Source of the DNA: Onthophagus taurus
Lineage: Eukaryota > Arthropoda > Insecta > Coleoptera > Scarabaeidae
DNA: 64,000 bases
Assembly: GCF_036711975.1 (NCBI RefSeq)
Contig: NC_091973.1
Span: 16,740,001-16,804,000 of the forward strand
Direction: 5' to 3'
Of the stretch, positions 40,791-52,537 are shown in pieces (position 1 is the first letter of the stretch; the number at the start of each line of letters is the position of its first letter). The position numbers and the translations under genes were made by a program. Under the pieces are notes generated by a model. It was not told where the DNA came from. It saw only the letters and a program-made list of their open reading frames with translations, and did no database searches.

Positions 40791-42070
40791 ACGGTGGTGC
40801 ACATCGTGGTGGAGCGGAGGTGCCATCTTCGACGGCTCGAGGCGGGTTTCGCAGCATACTTCTGGTGAGTTGCCGTGGGGTGCTGTCGAGTTCGGGCGAG
40901 GGACAGCATGTGTGGGACGTGGTTGATTCGATCGCGGACGGTCCGGTGCGTCGCCATTTGTCGTCCTGTGCACGGGGGGGGCCGTGGTATGCCGCTTTGT
41001 AGTAGTGAGCGGTGGTTTGCCGTCGTGAGCTCTGCGAAGAAAGGAAGATTTTTTCATCGGTGGCGGTTCGGTACGTCACGATTTGCGGTTCTGTGCACTC
41101 GGGGCCCGTGGGATAGTGATTTGCCGTGATTTCATGAATATCATGAAATAACCGTTGAACGATGATCCGCTTAATATTAACACAATTATTAACCGAAATC
41201 ATTCCGCATCATAATTAATTAAACTACTCCGTTCCTGATGGTCATTCATGAAAAATATTGCCCATGTAGGATTGCCCCGAACATCGCCCAACTGCTGAAA
41301 TTGTTTTGTGTTAAGGTACGCCTAAATTAATACCGATTAATAGGTTTTAACGTAAAACACGTTATTGGGAAAACGTTTGTGAATATGAAGAATATGAATT
41401 TGAAGTGCCGTAAACAGTGGCCGGTTTTATTAATAATATTTTTGTGATTTTCCGTATAGGTAAGGGTATCTTTTGATTTGTGTTATAAATTTTTCCGTTA
41501 ATTACTCTTGATTAATTGTTAATTACTCCGCCGCTTCTTAACCGATTTTATCCGTTCAAAGACTGTAATTACTGTAAATGACTGTAAATTAGTTTTTTAT
41601 AACTTGTATTGATACGATCCCCCACTCGGAAAAATCCAGTTTTCACCCAGAAATGGTGTCAAAATTCTGATATTCAGCAGTTCTGAATCACTTCTACGAC
41701 CGTCTTCGACAGTTCTACAAGTCTTCAGCAACAGTCTCTTCAAAGATATCCATCCGTTTTCGAAATACCCGTATTTCAAATTTACCGTGAGTCCGATTTA
41801 TTTTGAAAGACTTTGATTTTATTTTTGTTAACTTTCATTCATTTTTTTGTACATTTTGTCCCAACCTTAATACTCTTAGAAGGTTCTTCGAGTATTGCGT
41901 TCCTTTACACCTTAGGAAGGTTTCCAGGTGTATCCTATACCTCCGCCTCATTTTTTGTTTGTTTCATTTAAGCTCAATTATTATAGAATTAAAGTCTTGT
42001 CAATTTATTCTCACCGTCCCCGACCGTGGTTAAAAATTAATAAACTGCTCTCCTATTTGATTATTTTATT
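40790..42070. other. GC-rich repeat block and unassigned DNA
   Basis: 40790-41130 is unusually GC-rich with imperfect repeats of GTGGT-TGCCG-type units and a palindrome near 41133-41148 (TTTCATGAATATCATGAAA). 41130-42070 is AT-rich without recognisable coding sequence. Neither matches another part of the window. Confidence 0.35.
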
Positions 42071-42443
42071 GTTAACCCTAGGATGCATAAACCGGGCCTC
42101 TCAGGCCCAGCGAGATTTTAGTTACTCATAATTTTCATAAAATAATTTCAATCGGCTTGAGCATTTAGATATGCTCTAAACACGTCTTTATTCAATACAC
42201 ACTTGATTCAAAAACATTCAAGTGTAATTAGCAAGCAATCGAAAAAAAAATCGTTTCCATTAGCACCCCGTATTTGCATAAACCGAACCTCCGAAGCCTG
42301 TGTACTACTAGTGTACTATAGAACAAGTTTCAACTTGTTCATTACAGGTTGAGTGTTATTATAATTTTAAAATAAAAAGGAAAAACCAAAATAAATGGTC
42401 AAACTACTCCAATATATTTTCCTTTATTAATTAACTCTACCGG

Positions 42444-42466
42444 TTTCGGTACATGACCATCATCAG
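42444..42466 (-). ncRNA. Hammerhead ribozyme core, left arm of PLE B
   Basis: On the minus strand: CTGATGA, stem II (GGT...ACC) and GAAA followed by CCGG. The spacing is identical to the right arm copy. Confidence 0.6.
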
Positions 42467-43135
42467 GAGTCTACAAATCAACTACATGTAAAGCAAAACT
42501 ATTAAAAACAATACTTATATTACCTTGTCAAGTTAAAGGTGGGGAAACTCGTCTTGAAACATTGTTCATTCAACAAACAAAGAGATTAACAAAATTGTTC
42601 GGTATGCCAATACACATGATAGATGATTCAAAAATGATGTCAAAAAATCAAATTAATTAAAACGAAGCACATATAAAACAAATTTAGGATTAACCTAAAA
42701 GATCTACGTCGTAATCGAGAACACGTTAAAAAGGTGAAAAACAACAAATTCATGTGATTGGGTTAGAAATAAACACCCTACGCGCAGGTGCAGACTAAAG
42801 AATCAAATCCAAATATAAAAACTCTCAAAAATACATCAATGAATATCTTAACATAAATCGCCTAGGGATACATTGTAGATTCAACATATTATAATTCTCA
42901 AAATACAATCAAAAAATCAGAGATCAAGATAATTAGTTTAAATAAATAACTATATAGGTTAGGAAATAGGTGTTTGGGATTATGTAATGGAGATAAAAAG
43001 GATGAATAAGGACTGGGTATTAAAAGGATATGTTTGGTGAGAAGGATCCTTATATAGTACGAAAACTACCCTCACCATTAGGTAGAGATCCTCTTGTATA
43101 TAAGGAATAAAAGAAGGGAAGTTAAAGGTATATAA

Positions 43136-44296
43136 TTATGGTTCAGGTTTTAAGGTGTCTGGTGGTTCAGATTTGAGATCGTATGGGTTATTCAAATATC
43201 GGTATAGGGGTGTCTTTTGTAATTGAACCTGGTCGTTCAAACTGTGCAAATCAGTTTTTGTGTGAATAAATCGATCTATTTCATATGCCTCCTGTAATGT
43301 CAATTTATATCCCTTACCTTGATGATGTAATAGTTTTACGTTTCGTTTTTCATCGAAAACGTGATTATGAGTTAGGAAGTGTCTGCCGAAATTCGAATTT
43401 TCATTAAGCTTATGTTCCTTTATACGTTGTTTCAGGTTTCTCCCAGTTTCACCGATATATGTCGCACTACACGTATCACATTCAAGCGAATAAACACCAT
43501 TTTTCAGTAGTATATCTGATTGGTTTTTTACGTTACTCAGGGTGTTCAGTAAGGTTGAATTAGTTTTAGATGATATTGAGATATTGTATTTCTTGAAGAT
43601 TCTTTGAATATTTGTTGATAGGTCCCCTGGATAATTTATAGATCTATATGTCAATATATTCTTGGTTAACGGAATTAAAGAGTCATTAATATCTGAGTTT
43701 ATGTGTTTGTGAGTATATTTGTTAATAAGGTTATTCACAAATTTAGGGGGGTATTTATTATTGTGGGCGCTGGTTTCTATTATTTTAATTTCATTTTCCA
43801 TCTGTTCGTGTGTGAGTGGGGTGTCATATAGCCGGTGTATATAAGCATTAAACGCAGCACATTTATGGGAATAGTGGTGAAAGGAATCAAAAGGAATGAC
43901 CACATCTGTCTGAGTTGGTTTTCTGTAGATGTCGAATTTTATTTCTCCATTATGTCTCTTTAAGGTGAGGTCTAAATAATTTATTTCCCCATTGTGTTCA
44001 TTCTCCATAGTAAACACTATCTTTTCATGAAGAGTATTGACATGTTGTAATAGTTCTGTTAGAGACCTAGGTGAAGATTCATCCCAGATTATGAGAATGT
44101 CATCTACATATCTTTTCCAGAACAGAATGTATTTATTGTATTCATTGTCAGGTTGTAGGAACGATGTCTCTAGTTTATCAATGAAAAGGTCTGCTAGGAG
44201 ACCGCTAAGTGGTGAAACCATAGGGAGGCCATCATTGTATTTATAGAGTCCATCTTCAAATTGGCAGAAATTTAGTTCAGTACATAATTTAATCAT
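43136..44296 (-). pseudogene. Penelope-like RT C-terminal half and GIY-YIG endonuclease
   Basis: 386 open codons. The RT palm/thumb is recognisable by GLPMVSPLSGLLADLFID and FWKRYVDDILIIWD (catalytic DD), then INYLDLTLKRHNGEIKFDIYRKPT. The C-terminal GIY-YIG endonuclease has GVYSLECDTCSATYIGETGRNL (quoted in two parts elsewhere as GVYSLEC and YIGETGRN), then RIKEHKLN, GRHFLTHNHVFD and LQEAYEIDRF. The N-terminal RT fingers are missing because the frame begins next to the terminal repeat. The two-domain order RT then GIY-YIG is diagnostic of Penelope elements. Confidence 0.9.
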
Positions 44297-44529
44297 TTTA
44301 AAGAGTTGATCCGCAGTTTTTAAAGGTTAATCCTAAATTTGTTGTTTGATTTTTTGATATCATTTTGAATCATCTGTCATGTGTATTGGCATACCGAACA
44401 ATTTTGTTAATCTCTTTATTTGTTGAATGAACAATGTTTCAAGACGAGTTTCCCCACCTTTAACTTGACAAGGTAATATAAGTATTGTTTTTAATAGTTT
44501 TGTTTTACATGTAGTTGATTTGTAGACTC

Positions 44530-44552
44530 CTGATGATGGTCACGTACCGAAA
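44530..44552 (+). ncRNA. Hammerhead ribozyme core, right arm of PLE B
   Basis: CTGATGA at 44530-44536, stem II GGTCACGTACC and GAAA at 44549-44552, followed by CCGGT. The full fold was not computed. Confidence 0.6.
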
Positions 44553-44762
44553 CCGGTAGAGTTAATTAATAAAGGAAAATATATTGGAGTAGTTTGACCA
44601 TTTATTTTGGTTTTTCTTTTTTATTTTAATATTATCACCAATATGGATGACAACCCCTATACATATTATTGTAACGTGCATTACTGTTGGATGTATAAAA
44701 GCAGGTGCAGCTGTTTTTCATTTAGTTGGAATAGGATTGAGTGAACTTGTGAGATACATATG

Positions 44763-45931
44763 ATAATGGCGTCAAAAAGGAATGTGAAAAGCGTGAGATT
44801 TGGCGACCCCGGTTTTGAAGAAATATTGGTGCATTGGGCAGCTGAATGTGATGATCTGCCTTCTGAAGAAAGTGATGTGTTTGGAAACCGATAAGTTAGC
44901 AATGGTGTCCTACATTTGGGATTTATTCATTCAGCAATGCAAAACCTGCGTCATACCTGATACTAATGTAACTGATTGATGAACAACTCGTTGGGTTTAG
45001 AGGTAGATGCACATTCGTTCAATATATGCCAAGTAAACCGGTAAAATATGGACTTCAAATATTTTGGATGCGTGAATTTACGTCTGGTTATGCTTTGGAT
45101 GGTTTAGTTTATGTTGGTCGCCAGCCCGGAGAACCTCCACATAAAAACCTGGGGCTTGATGTAGTACAAACTCTTGTGCGTGGCATTCATAATTCTGGTC
45201 GCAATCTCACGATAGACAATTTCTTCACTAGTGTTCCGCTAGCAACTGATCTGTTGGATAAAAATATTACTGTTGTGGGTACACTACGTCAGAATAAGCG
45301 TGACATTCCGAAAGAAATGAAACCCTCAAAAGATCGTGTGGTCTACTCTTCATTGTTTTGTTTTCAAAATAACGTATCCATGGTAAGTTACGCACGTAAA
45401 AAGAGCAATTACGTAATTTTACTAAGCACCATGCAGCACGACGCATCTATCAATGATGACGCTAAGAGGAAGCCTGAAATCATCTCTTATTATAATAAAA
45501 CAAAGGGCGGTGTTGACATCGTGGATCAAATGGTGTCGACATACACGTGCAAGGGGCAAAGTAAACGATGGCCCATGACATTTTTCTTCAACATCATTGA
45601 TGTTGCAGCACTCAATGCATATATAGTCTTTACGAAGGAACATCCAAACTACAACATAGGAGTGACTCACAAACGCAGAATGTTTTTGAAAGATTTAGCG
45701 TAGGAACTAGTGATACCACATATGCAGAGAAGATCTACTAACCCTAATCTACGGCGTACTGTACGGGAGTGTATGAGCAGATTTATTGATATATGTGGTC
45801 CGCCAGCCGCTCATACAAGTGCAACAATTAAGAGCAATAGATGGTCAGTATGTCCCGCAAGTATTGATCATAGCATAGTATTAGAATGTGCACTAAATGC
45901 TTGTCTAATCCCTAAAAACAATAAACAATAA
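44763..45931 (+). pseudogene. piggyBac transposase 2, internally deleted
   Basis: The N-terminal 43 codons (44763-44893) end at a stop. After a gap lacking much of the normal middle, IDEQLVGFRGRC leads into 45026-45703 with NLTIDNFFTS and GGVDIVDQMVSTYT (catalytic Asp regions), an in-frame TAG at 45701-45703, and the C-terminus to 45931 with RRSTNPNLRRTVRECMSRF but no obvious cysteine-rich finger. A separate family from piggyBac 1. Confidence 0.8.
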
Positions 45932-46112
45932 TGTTTTTTTAACAATAATGTTCACATTCATATTTAACCTCACGTTTGTAACGTACATAAATAAATAAAG
46001 TTTTACTTCAATAACTTTGTTTCTGTTCTGACTACACGTGATTTTATATAACGGGTCTCAGAAGCCCGGATTATGTAAATGACGATATATTATTGGTTAA
46101 ATATCCTAAGGA

Positions 46113-46924
46113 TAACAGCCTACGTCACAAATTGTTGAGAAAAACTGTAACACTTTTAGCAAACACTAAATTGGGGGAAATCGTACTACAAGACATACTT
46201 GCCGGCAACCTAAACGTGGACCACGAAACTAAGAATTCGGAAGTGACATTAGAAAGCAAAGTATTTAACGTGAATTCAAACTTAACATCAGAACAAAGGA
46301 GAAAATTAAATGAACTTTTATTAGAATATACCGATGTATTCGCCACCGACAATTACGAGCTAAGTCAAACACACCTCGCAGAACATGAAATCGAAACCGG
46401 AGATGCGAAACCGACTCGACAAGCTCCATATCGCGTGTCCCATAAAGAAAGAGAGATCATAAGAGAACAAATTAACGAAATGTTAAGAGCACGTATAATT
46501 CGGAAATCCTACAGTGCATGGGCTTCACCCGTAGTACTAGTTAAGAAAAAAGATGATGATTTTGCGTTGATTATCGCAAAGTAAATCAAGTTGCGAAACT
46601 CGATTCATACCCTTTGCCGGTAATAGATGACCTACAGTCATGCCTTGAGAACGCGCACTATTTTTCGGCACTGGATTGTTTCGCGGGATATTTGCAAATT
46701 AAAGTTAAGGAGTCTGATAAACACAAAACCGCATTCATTACACCGGAAGGACTGCACGAATTCAACGTGCTACCATTTGGATTAAATTCGAGCCCTGCAA
46801 CATTTCAACGCTGCATGGACCAGGTATTGGGGGGCCTGAAATGGAGCTCTTGTATCGTGTATTTAGATGATGTAATCGTCAAAGGAAATTCCTTCGACGA
46901 ACACTGCCAAAATTTAAAAGAAAT
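46113..46924 (+). pseudogene. Gypsy pol fragment, left part
   Basis: The Gypsy RT N-terminal region (LLEYTDVFATDNYELSQT, HEIETGDAKPTRQAPYRV, ARIIRKSYSAWASPVVLV) has a frame change near 46580 in KKDDDF, then MPVIDDL, FSALDCFAGYLQIKV, EFNVLPFGLNSSPATFQR and IVYLDDVIV (catalytic YLDD). It is cut at 46924 by a 6.7-kb Gypsy insertion and continues at 53658. Confidence 0.9.
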
Positions 46925-48620
46925 TATAACGCCGTTACGTACCGGAATCAACAAAAAAAAAATTTTTGACCAAGATGGTTTTCCCTTAACCCTTCCGTGC
47001 CAACCCAAAAAAATGAAAACACCGCCGAACCTCAACTAGCACAGTGAAGACGGGGAGGTTCGTTAATTTATATCTGGCGCCACGTAATTTATTACAGCGA
47101 TGTCCATCAATTACGAAATGTAGATGTTCAGGAATAGGAATAGGCACACAAGGATCACATGTACAAAATTTCTATAAAACACCTGATATTACAAAAAAAT
47201 AATTTGGTTTATTAAAAACAAAAATTGAATTGTAGAAAGAAATTGAATAATAAAAAAAATGAAGATTCGAAAATATAAACTAAAGTATTATAACTTATAA
47301 CTCAAATTTAAATAAACGGGAAACCCACTGTTTTGGGAGACGTTAAAATTAACTTTAAAATGAAAATAAAAAAAACTGTAGAAAATATTCGGTAATAAAA
47401 AAAATTCAACAAAAGGAAATTGAAACAAATTGATCCCGATACGTTTTGTATAAAGTACAAGCTTGTCTTTTGAAACGTAGTAAAACCAAAAAAATTCGAC
47501 GAGAAAAAAAAATAAAAAAAATCACCCCAAAATTTAGATTTTACCCTTACAATCTGCAATAATTTATTTGCAAGGTAAGTAAAATTTTTAAATGTTTATA
47601 GTAAATTCTCAAATGTAAGTATTATTAACTTTTTTTTTATAGCGATTCAACACATTAATGAACACAAAATAACTTTACATATACGTTCTGACCTTGATAC
47701 GGGTAAGATTCTTCTTTATGCAGCGATTCCTCTGGAGAGGGAAAGTATTCGGAGTTGGCAGAGGGGAGGCACTCCACCATACAATTATATTATTTGATTT
47801 TTTTTTTCTTTTGGAATGGAAAAATCCCAACGTAAAAATCCAAAGAAACTATTCCCGGAATAATAATATCCCAAAATAGGAGGCCTAAAAATTAGTAAAA
47901 GGACGATACAAAAAATTAAAAAAGAAGGAGAAAGAGAAGAAAGAAAAAGAATTGTTAAATTATTAAGTTAAACAATTTTTTTTTTTTTTTTTTTTGGAAT
48001 TATCAAATATTATAAGTATTGATTGTGTCTGAATAAATGATTGAATGATTAAATTTCTATAAAATTACTATCACATACCTCAGATGTTAAAGGCCTCGCA
48101 CGTGTGAAAAGTAAATCGACTCAAAACGCAAAATAGCCGGGTTAACCGTAAGAAAGAACTTAAACTTGTTCTCAAATAAATTGTCGATGTGATGATCCCG
48201 ATTAATTCGGATGCGTTAAATCAAATTATGACCAAATGAATCACTCAAAATGTCAACCAAAACGCCTACACAACGACGCTACACGTTGAGTCTCGTGCCA
48301 CCAAAAAGAGTGAGACTTCCTCTTCGAAAACCTAAATCCAATTTCGAAAAAAAAAAAACTCGACCTGCGCGCAATAACTTTTCCGTATGAAATTTAAAAT
48401 AAGTAAAGAATTAAGAAAATGACATCTATTAAAGAGAAGGCGAAATATAAGAAAAGAATAGAAAGAAAAGAAAATTTATAATGATAATTCCGTACAAATG
48501 AAGGAATAATAGGAAGGGAAAAAAGGATCTCCAGATTCTGTCGCTTAAAAAAATTACAATATAAAAAAAAATTTACAAGTAACATAAATACAAAACATTG
48601 GAATAAATTAGACTGTAACA
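46925..48620 (-). repeat. 3' LTR of the young Gypsy element
   Basis: On the minus strand it starts TGTTACAGTC at 48620, preceded by the purine-rich tract GTGGGAAAGGGGAGTA (polypurine tract). Bases 47500-48620 match the other LTR; 46925-47499 have no counterpart there, which I interpret as the part lost from the 5' LTR. Confidence 0.75.
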
Positions 48621-48771
48621 ATACTCCCCTTTCCCACAATAAGAAATTTTCCCAAAATTTCTTGAAACAAAAGAGGAATGGGTAAGGATCATTGAACCTG
48701 AGGATCATCGCTAACAATTTTTAAATGGTTTATATTCCAATGCCCATTTAATTCCGTTCCATTCATATTCT

Positions 48772-49521
48772 CTAATACGGCCCTATAAATTTCGTCAGCA
48801 TTTTCGCTGCGATCCCTTTATTTCCGTCCGAGATTGCAAAGTTTTTTCGCCACACTATCGTACCGGGAGTTAACGTCATTGACCGTCGTCTTAGATTATA
48901 ATGGTTTTCCGCGCGTCGCGATGCTAACAATAATCGCTCGTGTATTTCTTTATATAATTGTCCAAATTCGCGTTTCCGAACCTGATTATACCTCTTTGTC
49001 AGTGTTTCCCCTTTACCGCCGTAAAAATTACCATCAATGATCATTTCCCGACCATAGTTTACAAAGTAAGGAGAATATCCGGTAGTCTCATGGTTAGATG
49101 TACGTAATGCGCACACTACCTTCGGAAGAAAAAGATCCCACCTGCGGTGGTTATCATTCACATAAGCAACTAGCATTGTTTTAATGGTCCGGTTGACTCT
49201 TTCGGTCGGATTAGACTGCGCGTGGTAAAAAGGAGTGAACTTACTTCGAACATTGTACGATTTCAACAGTTTTTCATACGCATTTGACCTAAATTGTACT
49301 CCGTTATCCGACAAGATTACCGCCGGGACTCCGTATGTTAAGAAGATTCCTTCTTCCATACAACGAACGACCGCCGAAGCAGTAGCCTTTCTCAAGGGGA
49401 AACAAACCGGAAACTTACTGAATATATCCAGGACGACCAGGATATAAGTATAACCTCGAGAACTTCGCGGTAAAGGTCCAATTAAGTCCGCACTAATATA
49501 TTGCCATGGTTTACAAGTCAT
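48772..49521 (-). CDS. Gypsy integrase core
   Basis: 249 codons. The catalytic triad is in ISADLIGPLP (Asp), VILSDNGVQF (Asp) and SNPTERVNRTIKTML (Glu), with the GTIVWRKNF C-terminal domain. The frame differs from the upstream pol ORF, which it overlaps by 11 bp at 49511-49521, so a single frameshift splits the polyprotein here. It ends near KMLTKFIGPY, shorter than expected at the C-terminus. Confidence 0.88.
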   Translation of the reverse strand: MTCKPWQYISADLIGPLPRSSRGYTYILVVLDIFSKFPVCFPLRKATASAVVRCMEEGIFLTYGVPAVILSDNGVQFRSNAYEKLLKSYNVRSKFTPFYHAQSNPTERVNRTIKTMLVAYVNDNHRRWDLFLPKVVCALRTSNHETTGYSPYFVNYGREMIIDGNFYGGKGETLTKRYNQVRKREFGQLYKEIHERLLLASRRAENHYNLRRRSMTLTPGTIVWRKNFAISDGNKGIAAKMLTKFIGPY

Positions 49522-51841
49522 TACATGACTTCATTAACCCTATAGGACCCTTCTGTTCTGGCTTTGTTTGTTGACAAATTTTGCAATTCTTAACGTATCT
49601 ACACACATCGGTTCGCATTTTTGGCCAATAATAGCGTTGAGCCAATCTACTTAAAGTCTTATAATTCCCTAAATTACCTCCACTTTCTGCCCTATCATGC
49701 ATCTTTATCAATAGTTCTAATCTATCGTTTTTTGATACAACTATTTTCCACTCATTATCATTTGACAATCCTGGATATTTAGGAGTAACCCTTTTGTACA
49801 ATATGTTATTTTCCATGCGATAACAAGGATATTTATTAGGACGATTAGCGACATTCTCTTTTAAATTTTCTAACCACGGATCTTCTCTTTTCGTACCTAC
49901 AACTACTTCATCTATCTCTACTTTAACCGATCGCGATAACGCATCCGGCACTACATTATCTTTGCCTTTCCGATGTTCTACGATAAAGTTGTATTGTTGT
50001 AACCTAACTGCCCATCTAGCTAATCTACCTGACGGTGATTTAAGGTTGTGTAACCATTTTAAAGAATAATGATCTGTTATAACTTTAAACTGAGTATGCT
50101 CTATATATGGCCTAAGTTTTTCTACGGCCCACAAGACAGCTAGGCATTCTTTCTCAGTAACACTGTATTTTCTTTCCTGATTGGTTAGTGCTCGACTTAG
50201 ATAACAAATAACTGATTCACCTGAAAGTCCCTCTTGTGTTAAGATTGCTCCGATTCCGTAATCCGACGCGTCAGTTTGTATAACAAATTCTTTTGTGAAA
50301 TCCGGTCTCGCTAATATCGGTGCCGTTACTAAACATTCCCGGATTTTTAACCACGCACGATCACATTCGTCCGACCACTCTATACCCTTATTGTTTTTCT
50401 TTAATAACGACGTAATTGGAGACATGACCGAGGAGAAGTTTGGTACAAACCGTCGGTACCATGACGCCATTCCTACCAGCCGCCTAACTTCTTTTACTTT
50501 TTTAGGGACAGGTATCTCCAAAATTGCTCTAACCTTATCGGGATCTACATGTAATCCGTCTCGATCTACCACATAACCTAAATATCGCAATGATTCCCGA
50601 AAAATTTTACATTTCTCCCGATTTAGGGTGAGACCCGCCAATTTTAACCGCTTAAATACCTCCTCTAAAATTTCAAAATGTTTTTCTACTGTTCCAGATA
50701 TTATAATTATATCGTCTAAATAAACAAACACGAATGGCTCCAAATCTCCCCCAATAACGTTATCTATAAAGCGTTGCCATGTAGCCGGGGCATTAGATAA
50801 CCCAAAAGGCATTCTATTAAATTGATATAACCCCCTATTAGGTACGGTGAAAGCTGTATATGGTTTACTAGTTTCAACCATCGGGATCTGCCAATAAGCT
50901 GATTTAATATCTATTGACGATAAATATTGTGCATCTCGAAGTCTATCTAGTATCCATGATACTTGTGGTAAGGCGTAAGCATCTGCGCGTGTAACTCTAT
51001 TTAATTGCCGGTAATCAACGCAAAATCTGTAACTGCCATCAGGTTTTGGCACTAAAAGAATGGGAGATGCCCACGGACTATTTGACCTCTCTACTATTCC
51101 TAACGATAACATTTCGTCAAGTTCGCGATCAACTATTTTTTGTACGGCTGGCGATATGGGATAATATCTTTGTTTAATCGGGGAAATGTCCGGACTTATC
51201 CTAATATGATGTTCAACCAGATCAGCTCGCCCTAACCTGCTATCGTCCGATCCCGCAAATACTTTATCTAGGAGAGCAGTCAACCTAGCTCTATCACCGT
51301 GACTGAGTTCAGCTTCCGATTGTATTGCGCTAACGGTTATTTCAGGTGGCATAGACGAAAATGACCATTCACCTCTGCGTAAATCGGGGACTATTCCCAT
51401 TTCTTTCCAAAAATCTATCCCCAAAATTAATGTGTGTTTAACCTCCGGAACTAATAATACTTCAATTATCTTATGACGACCTTCTACTGTTATCGGCACG
51501 TTCATCATCCCTACTACCTGACATCTTTCACTATTCGCTACGGTACAATGCGAATTTGTTTTCGTTATCGGAAACCCGAATCGTTTTAGAATGCGGATAC
51601 CATTTTCTCCCGCGACTGTTCTATTTGCTCCCGAGTCTAATAATCCCGCTATCTTAATTCCTAAAATACTAATTTGTAAATAAGGACGTTCGTCATCCCT
51701 TGCACACGCGAAGACATAGTCTAATATCGCTACGATCGGCTTTTCATTGGACAGGTTTTGACACCGACCTAACGTCTCACCTCTTGTCCGTTTCCCGAAC
51801 ATCGAACGCAATTTCGTGTAATGACTCCGGGTGCCCCACAC
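49511..51841 (-). CDS. Gypsy Pol: protease, reverse transcriptase, RNase H, integrase zinc domain
   Basis: 776 intact codons. Retropepsin (GLLDSGANRTVAG, about 60-72), RT (SPWASPILLVPKPDGSYRFC, FGLSNAPATWQRF, FVFVYLDDIIII with catalytic DD), RNase H (QTDASDYGIGAIL, TEKECLAVLWAVEKLRPY, VITDHYSLKWL) and the HHCC integrase finger (YYWPKMRTDVCRYVKNCKIC). It overlaps gag by 73 bp in the -1 frame, so Gag-Pol would be made by ribosomal frameshifting. Confidence 0.95.
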   Translation of the reverse strand: MWGTRSHYTKLRSMFGKRTRGETLGRCQNLSNEKPIVAILDYVFACARDDERPYLQISILGIKIAGLLDSGANRTVAGENGIRILKRFGFPITKTNSHCTVANSERCQVVGMMNVPITVEGRHKIIEVLLVPEVKHTLILGIDFWKEMGIVPDLRRGEWSFSSMPPEITVSAIQSEAELSHGDRARLTALLDKVFAGSDDSRLGRADLVEHHIRISPDISPIKQRYYPISPAVQKIVDRELDEMLSLGIVERSNSPWASPILLVPKPDGSYRFCVDYRQLNRVTRADAYALPQVSWILDRLRDAQYLSSIDIKSAYWQIPMVETSKPYTAFTVPNRGLYQFNRMPFGLSNAPATWQRFIDNVIGGDLEPFVFVYLDDIIIISGTVEKHFEILEEVFKRLKLAGLTLNREKCKIFRESLRYLGYVVDRDGLHVDPDKVRAILEIPVPKKVKEVRRLVGMASWYRRFVPNFSSVMSPITSLLKKNNKGIEWSDECDRAWLKIRECLVTAPILARPDFTKEFVIQTDASDYGIGAILTQEGLSGESVICYLSRALTNQERKYSVTEKECLAVLWAVEKLRPYIEHTQFKVITDHYSLKWLHNLKSPSGRLARWAVRLQQYNFIVEHRKGKDNVVPDALSRSVKVEIDEVVVGTKREDPWLENLKENVANRPNKYPCYRMENNILYKRVTPKYPGLSNDNEWKIVVSKNDRLELLIKMHDRAESGGNLGNYKTLSRLAQRYYWPKMRTDVCRYVKNCKICQQTKPEQKGPIGLMKSCNDL

Positions 51842-52533
51842 TTATAACAGTGAATACGTTTTTGAGCACGACATTTATTCGCCATATGTCCCGCAATTCC
51901 GCAATTCCAACACTTATATGCATTTCCTACTCGATTTTGACGACTTCCGCCCGCGACTTCGGTAGCCGCTGTTGCAACCTCTACGTTTGCGTATGCCAAA
52001 TCTGGCTCTAAGGTTTTATTTGCTCGCGTCGGTGCAACATAATCATTGACGGACGACTTAGTCGTTTCCAATTTACGCCCCAACTGTAATAATTGCTCAA
52101 CCGAAACGATATCAATCAACGCAAGTTGACGTTGGAACGAAGGAGTTAAATGTTTAACGATAGTTCGCAGTTGGGTGTCTTCGCGAACTTTCGCATTCAT
52201 ACGTGAAAATAAATTTTTCATAATCGAAACATAAATCCCGATACTTTCGTTAGGTCCCTGAGTTCGGTGTCTAATTTCATCGAATAATTTTTCGTCATAG
52301 TCCGCGGGTTGAAATTCAAATCGCAGACCCTCTACCAATTCTTCCCAACTGGAAAAATTTTCGCGATTTGCCCGATACCATATTAACGCCTTGTCAGTAA
52401 ACAAGTCAACCGCCGACGTAAAAAGATTCATTTTAGAAATCCCTCGCGCTACTCTCAACTCATTTACGCGCTCTAAAAATGCTCCTAACGAAATTCTACC
52501 ATCTCCGGAAAATGTAAGCCCCCATTTCATCAC
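51769..52533 (-). pseudogene. Gypsy Gag, N-terminally truncated
   Basis: 254 codons containing the capsid core (LTFSGDGRISLGAFLERVNEL, split here as FSGDG and FLERVNELR; ALIWYRANRENF) and two zinc knuckles (CWNCGIAGHMANKC and CYKCGAPGVITRNC, the second with an atypical Val-Ile where His is expected). Related Gag proteins have a long domain before this point. The ORF begins only 5 bp from LTR sequence, so the N-terminus, leader and primer site seem deleted. Confidence 0.85.
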
Positions 52534-52537
52534 AGGT

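Larger units (their letters stand above)
42368..44630 (-). mobile_element. Penelope-like element B with inverted terminal repeats
   Basis: 42368-42660 is the inverted, nearly identical copy of 44340-44630, the inverted pLTR arrangement known in PLEs. Both arms carry a hammerhead core. The coding sequence is on the minus strand between them and lacks the N-terminal RT part. Confidence 0.85.
42076..46111 (+). mobile_element. piggyBac element 2, carrying a nested Penelope-like element
   Basis: The left end is CCCTAGGATGCATAAACCGG after TTAA (42072-42075), with a subterminal GGGCCTCTCAGGCCC palindrome. The right side has CGGGTCTCAGAAGCCCGG (about 46049) and ends CCTAAGG before ATAA. The same end types make up the MITE at 14208. 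The transposase lies at 44763-45931, right of a PLE inserted at about 42360-44640. Confidence 0.7.

Noticed and set aside
44763..44893. KSVRF motif with nearby ECDD in the piggyBac N-terminus, similar to the GADD34-like ORF
   Set aside because: It lacks the W...DRxRFxRRI part and belongs to the N-terminus of a piggyBac transposase, so the RVxF-like string is probably coincidence.
47694..47879. ORF found twice with identical sequence (also at 52736-52921)
   Set aside because: Both copies lie in the LTR of the same Gypsy element, so identity reflects LTR duplication and not coding selection.
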